A DNA stretch of 64,000 nt from Algoriphagus oliviformis. Its GTDB lineage: Bacteria > Bacteroidota > Bacteroidia > Cytophagales > Cyclobacteriaceae. The stretch lies in contig NZ_JAFKCT010000012.1 of assembly GCF_017254915.1 (NCBI RefSeq), forward strand, positions 27,766 to 91,765, in the 5' to 3' direction. The first letter of the stretch is position 1. Every line of letters starts with the position of its first letter. Under the pieces are notes generated by a model. It saw only the letters and a program-made list of their open reading frames with translations. It was not told where the DNA came from and made no database searches. Made by a program: the position numbers and the translations under genes. This document shows positions 53,762-62,000 of the stretch, one piece after another.

Positions 53762-54354
53762 GGAGCAAGTTGCTTAGGATCTAAAAGTTGGAAAAAATCC
53801 CACAAATGATCTGGACTCACATTTTCCCCCTGATAGTTGAAGTAAAACCGGTCATCAATTGCATATTCAAGAAAAGTTTTTCCATCTGCAGGAGTGTGTC
53901 TTTCAAAAGCTGTGACTCCATAATTCTGATAGACTTTAACATACCCATCGAGCAGGGGCTCTTCGTATTTTTTTGCCAGCTTCGCATTGATCATCCCACG
54001 AACAGCTACTACAAGCGGTCCTTTGCCATCCAGTACGTCCAAAACAAAAAAACTTGCAGGATTCGAATCGCTGGTGTAAGTCACCTGTACCCTTGGAAGA
54101 TCACCATAGTCCGTGGTTACTCCTCCGGACCTGCTATAGCCAGCGTGCTGCATAGGCAACCAATCCAGCCATTGTGCAGTAGCTATTGGACTGCTTTTTT
54201 CCAATTTGGGATCAGTTTCACCGGAACTGAGAGCGGCAGATTTGACCAGCTCGGTGGAGCTGTTTGCTTGGGTGTTTTTTTCTCCGCATCCAGTGCAGAA
54301 AATAGCTGCGATAGCTAGAACAGAGAGGTATTTCAAAGAAGAATGATAGATCAT
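53758..54354 (-). CDS. Paralogous lipoprotein B of the cytolysin-associated set
   Basis: 198 residues, lipoprotein signal (LAIAAIFCTGCGEKNT, C23). Central FFVLDVLDGKGPLVVAV and C-terminal RFYFNYQGENVSPDHLWDFF match the motifs of the two flanking proteins (LEILDGAG / LEVIDGAG and RFHYTLKGFGLTIDQLWGF / RYHLGIIGNQVGLDQIYGAF). Mature part Ser/Gly rich at the start, then beta-rich. Gap to the upstream gene is 12 bp. Unknown family. Confidence 0.82.
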   Translation of the reverse strand: MIYHSSLKYLSVLAIAAIFCTGCGEKNTQANSSTELVKSAALSSGETDPKLEKSSPIATAQWLDWLPMQHAGYSRSGGVTTDYGDLPRVQVTYTSDSNPASFFVLDVLDGKGPLVVAVRGMINAKLAKKYEEPLLDGYVKVYQNYGVTAFERHTPADGKTFLEYAIDDRFYFNYQGENVSPDHLWDFFQLLDPKQLAP

Positions 54355-54366
54355 GAGTGGCTTTGT

Positions 54367-54972
54367 TTATCTAGGGAAAGGTTGAGATTGAAGTTCTTCG
54401 AAAGCACCGTAGATTTGGTCGAGACCGACCTGATTTCCGATAATCCCTAAGTGATAGCGTTGATTTTGAAGGTATTCAAGCTGATGGCTTTGCTGTCCGT
54501 TTTTGGTTTTGCTCACCACCAAAACCCGCTCTCCTTTATGATCTTTGACTTCTGATTCAAAGTCATCTCCTGATTCATTGCGCTTTTTTTCCAAGAGGTT
54601 GTACACCGCATTGGCATGCTGAAAGTGAGGGTTGCCGGCTCCATCAATCACTTCCAGCCGGATACCGGGCTGATCGCTGCCATCTTTGGCAGCATAGAAC
54701 GCGATAAAGCCATTTAAGCTGGGATGAGGCTCTTTAGAAAGCAGTGAAAATCCCTGGAGTTGATCCGGTGGCAATGCCAGATAGGCAGCTTCTGATAACG
54801 GATCTTTGTCCATTAAGGCCATTAGCCAAGAGCCGGTAGAGGATTCGGTTGTTTTTTCCGGACTAGAGATTTCGGCTACAGTCTCGGACTGTTCAGATGG
54901 AGCCGAAGTGCAGGCAATTATACTACAAGCAGATAGCCCAATGAAGAAATACTTAAAATGAGAAATTTTCAT
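54367..54972 (-). CDS. Paralogous lipoprotein A of the cytolysin-associated set (first gene)
   Basis: 201 residues with lipoprotein signal (FIGLSACSIIACTSAPSEQ). A low-complexity Ser/Thr/Glu linker (residues 22-48) follows, then FIAFYAAKDGSDQPGIRLEVIDGAGN and the C-terminal RYHLGIIGNQVGLDQIYGAF. These shared motifs define a three-member family with the next two genes. First gene of the operon 54972-52629. A LytTR-type direct repeat with perfect half-sites lies 67-93 bp before its start. Confidence 0.82.
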   Translation of the reverse strand: MKISHFKYFFIGLSACSIIACTSAPSEQSETVAEISSPEKTTESSTGSWLMALMDKDPLSEAAYLALPPDQLQGFSLLSKEPHPSLNGFIAFYAAKDGSDQPGIRLEVIDGAGNPHFQHANAVYNLLEKKRNESGDDFESEVKDHKGERVLVVSKTKNGQQSHQLEYLQNQRYHLGIIGNQVGLDQIYGAFEELQSQPFPR

Positions 54973-55038
54973 GGCAGGATTCGGTTTTGAATACTGCTCG
55001 AAAAGTAGTCTGGACCAAAAAATTCAGATATAAAACCT

Positions 55039-55065
55039 GTAACAAATCATCTTAAAATGGTAACA
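55039..55065 (-). promoter_or_regulatory. LytTR-type direct repeat upstream of the lipoprotein operon
   Basis: Forward-strand GTAACA at 55039-55044 and 55060-55065, i.e. TGTTAC twice on the reverse strand with a 21-bp period. This matches the site before the 50370 operon exactly in sequence and spacing. It lies 67-93 bp before the operon start and just after the 3' end of the sensor kinase gene cluster. Confidence 0.65.
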
Positions 55066-55116
55066 GGGCAATTATAGGCGGAAGTAATGAATCTTCTGCT
55101 TTCCCGGTGGGGGCCT

Positions 55117-56643
55117 TCATAGCCCTACTTTTGCTTTCACAAATCGGAAAATCACCTCCGTTCCACCTTCCTCATCAAGATGATCGATTATTTCAAAATG
55201 ATAATCAACTGATTCATTTTTGCTAAAAAGCTCCAGTCGGTTTTTGACCAGGTTTAGTCCGATTGATTCCTTTTGAATGGTTCTATTGGCATTGAATTGT
55301 TTACTTTTTGCTCGCCCGATGCCATTATCCCGAATGGAAAGCAGAATGACCTCCCTTTTTTTCCTTAGAAGAACCCTGATCTTTTTCTGTCCTTCTTTAT
55401 GCATCAAGCCATGCCAGATGGCGTTTTCAAAAAATGGCTGAAGAATCAAGGGTGGAAGTGAGAGTTCATTGAGACGAAGATCCTCCGGTAAATCCAGACT
55501 AAAATCAATACCCTGCTCAAATCGAATGGATTCCAGATCCAAGTAAAGCTTGGCAATTTCCAGTTCTTCTCCCAGTGATATTTTCGGTTTGCGAGAGCTC
55601 TCCAGCACCATCCGTATAAGTTTAGAAAAACGGTTGAGATAAAATACAGCGCGGTCTTTGTCGCCGCTGATCAGGAAAACTTTGACCGAATTGAGCGCAT
55701 TAAAAATAAAATGCGGGTTCATTTGGCTCTGAAGGGATTGCAAATGAAGTTTATTGATTTCTTGCTCGTAGGTGGACTTGATTCGCTGCAGTCTTTCGGA
55801 GGCTACATTGGCAGTAAGTGAATGGATATTCTCTTGTTTTTGAGCGAGTTTAGTCGCCAATTCCCGATTTAGTGCTTCCCGTAAACTATCATTTTCCCGA
55901 AGCCTTCCCACCAACTCATCCTGCGCCTTTATTTTATCCAAAAAAACCTCCCGCTGCTTGATCGCCAGAGCATAAGTGAAAAAGAAGTTTTCGATCAAAA
56001 TCCCCAAATAGAAAATAAAGAAATACCGGTCAGTGTAAGCTAGATCTTTTCCGATGGTCATAAAACTTACCAAAAAGGAAGATATCCCCACTGTCAAAAA
56101 ACCGTAGAGTATGGGTTTTTTGACCTTTTCTTCTGTCTTGATAATCAGGTAAACTCCGCAAATCATGAAGACAAGCGTGATGGGCATGAATACGAAAAAA
56201 TAAAATTGCCTCATCAGAACGTATCCATCCCAAATGAATACTCCTATGAACAGAATAAAGAAAGCTACAGAGACACCTACCGTGTAGCGAATGTAATAGC
56301 GGATAAACTTAGGATGATAGGTCTTGAGCCTTAGGATTTCTATCAAAAAATAGGAAAAAACAATGAAGCTTGTAAACTGCAATGGGGTAATACTTATCCT
56401 AAAAAACTCCGGGAAAGTAAAATAGATTTCTTTCAGATAACTATAATACGGTCGTCCGATCAGCGCAAGGGCGTTGACAAAAGCATAAATACTGTAATAG
56501 AAAAAGTACTTTTCCCTGTTTTTGATATAAAGGATGAGATGAAAAAGTCCCAGGTAAAACAAAATAGAGATGGCCATGACTGCCAACCCATTTCGATTGC
56601 TGTTGTGTAAAAAATCAATTAGATACTGAAAATAGAGATCCAT
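55117..56643 (-). CDS. LytS/YehU-type sensor histidine kinase with 7TM input domain (first of tandem pair)
   Basis: 508 residues. About seven membrane helices (roughly 20-40, 50-64, 85-106, 122-138, 145-168, 178-196, 206-226) without a periplasmic domain, then a coiled coil (about 230-300). The His_kinase (PF06580) box QMNPHFIFNALNS has H311, and an ATPase domain follows with NAIWHGL and DNGIGR motifs. It phosphorylates a LytTR response regulator, almost certainly the one encoded at 58157. It is strikingly similar to the next kinase gene. The ligand is unknown and probably a membrane-associated signal, because the protein has no extracellular domain. Confidence 0.93.
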   Translation of the reverse strand: MDLYFQYLIDFLHNSNRNGLAVMAISILFYLGLFHLILYIKNREKYFFYYSIYAFVNALALIGRPYYSYLKEIYFTFPEFFRISITPLQFTSFIVFSYFLIEILRLKTYHPKFIRYYIRYTVGVSVAFFILFIGVFIWDGYVLMRQFYFFVFMPITLVFMICGVYLIIKTEEKVKKPILYGFLTVGISSFLVSFMTIGKDLAYTDRYFFIFYLGILIENFFFTYALAIKQREVFLDKIKAQDELVGRLRENDSLREALNRELATKLAQKQENIHSLTANVASERLQRIKSTYEQEINKLHLQSLQSQMNPHFIFNALNSVKVFLISGDKDRAVFYLNRFSKLIRMVLESSRKPKISLGEELEIAKLYLDLESIRFEQGIDFSLDLPEDLRLNELSLPPLILQPFFENAIWHGLMHKEGQKKIRVLLRKKREVILLSIRDNGIGRAKSKQFNANRTIQKESIGLNLVKNRLELFSKNESVDYHFEIIDHLDEEGGTEVIFRFVKAKVGL

Positions 56644-56655
56644 CCATTCCCCGAT

Positions 56656-58152
56656 TTACAGCCAAAATACGATTTCTGTGCCTTCTTCGCCTGCTTGGAT
56701 ATGATCCACAATCTCAAAATGGTAATTGACAGACTCGGATTGGTTGAACAACTGCAGCCTGTCCTTAGACAAACTCATCCCGATTGACTCCTTTTTCAGG
56801 GTTCTATTAGCATTGATTTCTTGGGATTTTTTCCGGCCGATTCCATTATCACGGATTGACATTTTTAAGCCTGCTTCTACCTTTTCTATGTTGACTTTTA
56901 TCCATTTTTCACCGCCTTTATTCATCAGTCCATGCCAGATGGCATTTTCAAAAAACGGCTGCAGGAGGAGCGGAGGAAAATAGATATCACTCATCCTGAC
57001 CTCCTCGCAAACATCCAGTTGGAAATCAATTCCATCCTCGAAACGGATCGACTCCAGAGTCAGGTAAAGTTTGGCGATTTCCAATTCTTCGCCCAGGGAA
57101 ATCCTCGTTTTGCGCGAGCTCTCCAGCACCATGCGGATTAATTTGGAAAACCGATTCAGGTACAAAATAGCCCGATCCTTATCCTTATCTATCAAAAAGA
57201 CTTTGATGGAATTCAGGGCATTGAAGATGAAATGGGGATTCATCTGACTTCTTAACGAGTGGAGATGAAGACGGGTAATCTCCCGTTCAAAATCCGCTTT
57301 TACCCGCTCCATTCGCTCATCTTCTGCATCAGCAGCCAGAGTGAGCAATTGCTTCTCTTTGAGATTCAACTCACTCTGAAGGCTTTGATTGAGCTGCTCA
57401 CGTAGTTCTTCATTTTCTTTGAGTTTTGCCAGGAGCTCTTCCTGGACTTCGATCTTTTCTTCGAAAATATCCCGCTGCTTGACTGCCAGTGCAAAAGTAA
57501 AAAGCAGGTTTTCAAGCAAGACACCAATGTAATACACATAATAATTTTGATCGATGACCTCCACTGGCTGGCCTATTGTCAAAATCGCTACCAGGAAGGC
57601 ACTTATCCCCAAAAACAAAGATCCTATCAGGATGTAATACCTGATTTTATCTTTGGTCTTTGTCACCAAATAGCTACCATAGATCATCACAAAAAAATAG
57701 ATCGGAAGAAATACATAGTAAAAAAACTCCTGCATCGCGCTAAAGGAAGGAAACAACCATTCAAGCACAGCTAAAATCACATACAAGATCGTTCCGGAAA
57801 GTGTGAAATAATCAAAAAACCGGACAAACTTCGGGAATTGGACTTTCAACTGAACCACCTCTATCACGAAGTAAGAAAAGAGGATGTAGCTGGCGAATTT
57901 CAGAGGGGAATCCAGCTGGATAAAAAAATCAGGAAAGGCCCGAAAGATGTCCTGAAAAAAAACATTGTAGGGTACAGGGATCAGGATCAGGACATTTGTA
58001 AATGCATAGGTGCTGTAGAAAAGATAGAATTTCTCCCGGGTCTTTAAAAACAGGACAAAGTGATAGACAAACAGGTAAAACAGGATGGATATAACACTGA
58101 AGCCCAGCCCATTGTAATTACTATCATAAAAAAAATCCAAAAACCAATCCAT
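56656..58152 (-). CDS. LytS/YehU-type sensor histidine kinase with 7TM input domain (second of tandem pair)
   Basis: 498 residues, a paralogue of the next gene downstream: about seven helices, coiled coil, QMNPHFIFNALNS with H307, NAIWHGL and DNGIGR. The two share many identical stretches (e.g. FNALNS(I/V)KVFLI, YLNRFSKLIRMVLESSRK, ISLGEELEIAKLYL), evidence of duplication. Gaps are 12 bp to the other kinase and 4 bp to the response regulator gene, so all three are one transcript. Two kinases for one regulator suggest heterodimers or integration of two signals. Confidence 0.93.
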   Translation of the reverse strand: MDWFLDFFYDSNYNGLGFSVISILFYLFVYHFVLFLKTREKFYLFYSTYAFTNVLILIPVPYNVFFQDIFRAFPDFFIQLDSPLKFASYILFSYFVIEVVQLKVQFPKFVRFFDYFTLSGTILYVILAVLEWLFPSFSAMQEFFYYVFLPIYFFVMIYGSYLVTKTKDKIRYYILIGSLFLGISAFLVAILTIGQPVEVIDQNYYVYYIGVLLENLLFTFALAVKQRDIFEEKIEVQEELLAKLKENEELREQLNQSLQSELNLKEKQLLTLAADAEDERMERVKADFEREITRLHLHSLRSQMNPHFIFNALNSIKVFLIDKDKDRAILYLNRFSKLIRMVLESSRKTRISLGEELEIAKLYLTLESIRFEDGIDFQLDVCEEVRMSDIYFPPLLLQPFFENAIWHGLMNKGGEKWIKVNIEKVEAGLKMSIRDNGIGRKKSQEINANRTLKKESIGMSLSKDRLQLFNQSESVNYHFEIVDHIQAGEEGTEIVFWL

Positions 58153-58156
58153 ACTT

Positions 58157-58879
58157 TTAATATTTAAGTTGATTTTTGAGTACTTCCAGAAACTCCTTTT
58201 TTCTCAAGCGGGAAAGCGGAAGGCTCTCACCGGATTTCATCAGCACCTGCGACTGGCTTTTATCCAAAAGCTCAAAATGATCCATATTAATCAGGTAACT
58301 ATGATGAATTCTGAAAAAAGGAAATTGCTGTAACTGTGACTGTAAGTGTTTGAGATTCTTGGAAACCATTAGTTTAGATCCACAAATGAGGTGAACACAG
58401 GTATAGCTGCCCTCGCTTTCGCAGTAGATAATTTCCTTGGTTCGGATCATCCGCAATTCCTGGTCGGTATTCAAAAGAATCTTTTCGTGGGGTGTCGTCT
58501 GAGTCTGCTTTTTTTTATCCTCCAATTTGGTCAATACACGATCCAAATCCTCTCCGTCCACCGGCTTGAGTAAGTAATCAAACGCATGCTCTCGTATCGC
58601 CTGAATAGCATACTCGGAATAAGCCGTGACAAACACCACCTCGAAATTTCTGGGATTGATTTTTTCCAAAAACCGAAAACCATCCATCTGCGGCATCTCA
58701 ATATCTAAAAATAAACAGTCAATGGACATCTGATTTAAGCCGGAAAGTGCATCAGCAACTGTTGAAAATGTATTGATGATTTCTATCCGATTTTCAAAAA
58801 GTGACAACTCATACTCCAATGAGAGGATTGACTTGGGTTCATCATCCAAAATAGCTACACTTATCATGGCAGGTTCCAT
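58157..58879 (-). CDS. LytTR-family response regulator
   Basis: 240 residues from the ATG at 58879; an in-frame ATG at 58867 is an alternative. Receiver domain with acidic pair L11-D12-D13, phosphoacceptor D59 (CLFLDIEMPQMDG) and K105 (YLLKPVDG). The LytTR DNA-binding domain spans about 135-240 (LRMIRTKEIIYCESEGSYTCVHL, FFRIHHSYLINMDHFELLDKSQSQVLMKSGESLPLSRLRKKEF). LytTR proteins bind direct repeats spaced two helical turns. Such repeats precede the cytolysin and two companion operons, so it is their likely activator. First gene of the kinase transcript; divergent from the hybrid regulator. Confidence 0.95.
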   Translation of the reverse strand: MEPAMISVAILDDEPKSILSLEYELSLFENRIEIINTFSTVADALSGLNQMSIDCLFLDIEMPQMDGFRFLEKINPRNFEVVFVTAYSEYAIQAIREHAFDYLLKPVDGEDLDRVLTKLEDKKKQTQTTPHEKILLNTDQELRMIRTKEIIYCESEGSYTCVHLICGSKLMVSKNLKHLQSQLQQFPFFRIHHSYLINMDHFELLDKSQSQVLMKSGESLPLSRLRKKEFLEVLKNQLKY

Positions 58880-59072
58880 TAGTTGGGATCAAAAAACTAG
58901 TGGCATCACACGCTCCTATCCAAGTTTTCAGCGATTCTATTAATTCTATGCCAGTTTAAGTTCCAACTTATCACTTTTTTAATGATTATGATTTCCTTTT
59001 ACAAAAAATCCAATACATAATCCATATGAGGCTTTCAAAAAAAATAGCTTTAAGCATAATTCCTTAGGAGAT

Positions 59073-62000
59073 ATGAGATTGCGATTTTTTAAAATACTTG
59101 TCCTTGGTTTAATAGAGTTGTTGAGTGCGCCTGCTTTTGGTCAAGAATCCATTCGTTTCCAGCAAGTCACTCAAGTAGCTGACTTGGTCAATGATCAGGT
59201 AATCTCCGTGCGACAAGATCAGGAGGGTTTCCTATGGATACTTTCAAAGAGGGCACTAAAGCGATATGACGGCTACGAAGTCAGATCTTATCCTTCTAAT
59301 TTTGACCTGGTGCTAGACGAGGGTTTGCTACTCAAAAGTGAGCTTTATTTTGATTCCAACGAACGTGTCTGGGTAATCAGCGGATCCCTTCAACCCAAAT
59401 ACTTAGATCAGGTTACGGGAAAATTCCAGGAAATCCCTGATCTCAATTCTGTGACCACTATGTTGGAGCTTCAGCAGGGTGTTTTTTTGTTTGGCACGCT
59501 GAGTGGCCAACTTTTTCAATGGGATGAAGCTAAAAAGAGCAAAGATCTCGTCCTGGTCAAATCCAATCAAGAAATCGTCAAACTTTTGCGAGATCCGGAT
59601 AAGGAAGATCAGATCCTAATTCTTTTCAAGGATGAAATTGGAAGAATGAATACCAAGACTCAAGCTTACAGCATGGTGCATTCAATCCCAATTTCTAGTC
59701 CTGAAAAATTCACCACCGCCTATTTCGATAAAACCGGCAAGCTTTGGCTGGGGACTTTTCGTCATGGTTTGTATGCTATGACAGCGTACAATTCCAGTCC
59801 AGACCCAAAGGTTGAAGCATTTGTATACACCGAGATTCATTCTCCTATTTTAGATATAATTGAAGATAAAGAAGCTAGAATTTGGGTTTCTACTTTTGAT
59901 GAGGGAATCTACGTTTGGGATACCAAGTCGAATGAATGGGATCATTTCCGCTATCAAAAAAACAGCTTCCATACGCTGGCAAACAACTCTGTCCCAAGCT
60001 TACTGGAAGATGACTCAGGCACCATTTGGATTGGCACTTTCGGAGCCGGATTGAGCTTTTACGATTCCTATCTAAACCAATTTCATTCCCTCAAAAATCA
60101 GAATACGCCCAAAAATATAAACCTGGAAAATATCAAAACCCTCTATGCAGACTCCTCAGAGGTGATTTGGATCGGTACAGGAGGCAAAGGGCTGATATCC
60201 TATGATATGAAAAGTCAAAACTGGAACTCCTACCACACTTCTATTCCTAATGGAACTTTTCTGAAAAGTGACCGGATACAACATCTCACAGGGATAGGGG
60301 AAAATCTATGGATCAGCTATTCCCTGGGGGGGCTGAGCAAGTGGAACAAACAAACTGGTGAAAACACCTATTTTGATGAGAGAACAAGTCCCTCTATTCC
60401 AGAAGGACAGATCTTGAAGGTCTTTCCTGCCAGTGCCGATCACTTATGGCTATGTACCAAAGGGGAAGGTCTATTATTGTTTCACCCCCAAAATGGGATC
60501 ATCGGTCGCTTTGATTTCAAACCAGATTCCATCAACTCATTCCCGGATAATCATATTACCGAACTACTTCATCCAGAAAAAGAGGTAGTCTGGGTAGGAA
60601 CCGGCTCGCAGGGTCTGATTAAGCTTCATGCTGAGTCGGGGCATTTTCAGCAGTTTATGCCTACAATGGAAGATAGCGACTCACAACTTCCCTGGTCCAT
60701 AACCAGTTTGACACAAGGCATTGACCAACAAATCTGGGTAGGAACCACATCGCATGGCCTTTGGCTATTTGATTCAAAAACAGAAGAGTGGAAGTACCCT
60801 TCCGCATTGGTTCTGTTAAAAAACTCGCCCATCTATGGACTTTCGACAGATCAATTAGGGCAGGTATGGATAAGCACAGCACAAGGCGTGTCATCCTTAG
60901 ACTCGGGACCGGATGGGGAATTTAGGCTACATCATTTAGGAAGCAACGTCGAAGAAACTTTTTCCTTTGGCCAAGGAGTGTTTTTTCAAAATCCAGATCT
61001 GGGGATTTTCATAGGGGGGTTTGATCAAATCCTGTTTTTCAAAGGAAAAGAAATCCGTCAAAATTCCCTTCGTCCAAAAGTCACATTGACTAAGCTTACG
61101 CAAGGAAAAGAAGAAATCCCGATTGAGGATGGATTACGTCTAAGCCCCAGTCAAAATGATCTCACTTTCTATTTTTCTACCTTGAGCTTTTCTGCACCGG
61201 ACAAAAGTATTTTTCAATACCGTCTATTGGGGGCTGAGGACGAGTGGAGAATACAGCAAGGTATCAACCAAGTAAGCTATACTAATCTGAATCCGGGGGA
61301 GTATCAGTTTGAGATAAGAGGAAGTAACTATAATGGAGTCTGGAATGGAGAACCACTTGTTTTTAAGTTCCGAATCAAAACCCATTGGTATCAAACACTT
61401 TTCATAAAGCTGATACTAGCCATTAGCCTTGCTGTCCTGCTTTTTTTAATCTACCAATACCTGAAGTTTCGATGGTCAATGAAAGTAAAACTCGCGCTAA
61501 AGGATCAGGAAATGGAAAGAATGCTAGAGCTGGACCAGTTGAAATCAGCATTTTTCGGGAATATCTCCCATGAATTCCGAACCCCTTTGGCACTGATCAT
61601 GGGGCCTGCGGAGCGACTCTGGCAAAGCAGTGGAGATCTGGTAGTCAAATCCAAACTGAAACTGATCCTGGAAAATGCCAAAAAACTCATGGTACTTACT
61701 GATAAGATTCTTGCCATCAAAAAAGTATCTTCAGAGCGGTCTCCACTCCAAATCAAACATGGGAATTTAAGCCTCCTGATTCAATCTGTATTAGTAAATT
61801 TTTCCTACCTGAGTGTTCAAAAAGAAATAGTCATCAGGTCACATATTCCATTGATCACGGAGGTCTGGTTTGATTCTGACAAAATGGAGGTCTTACTGGA
61901 GAATACAATCTACTTTGCTATAGAAGTAGCCCAAGCCAAATCAGCTATTAATGTAGAAGCCACTTTAGAAAACCAAAACCTGAGAATAACTGTAAGGTTT

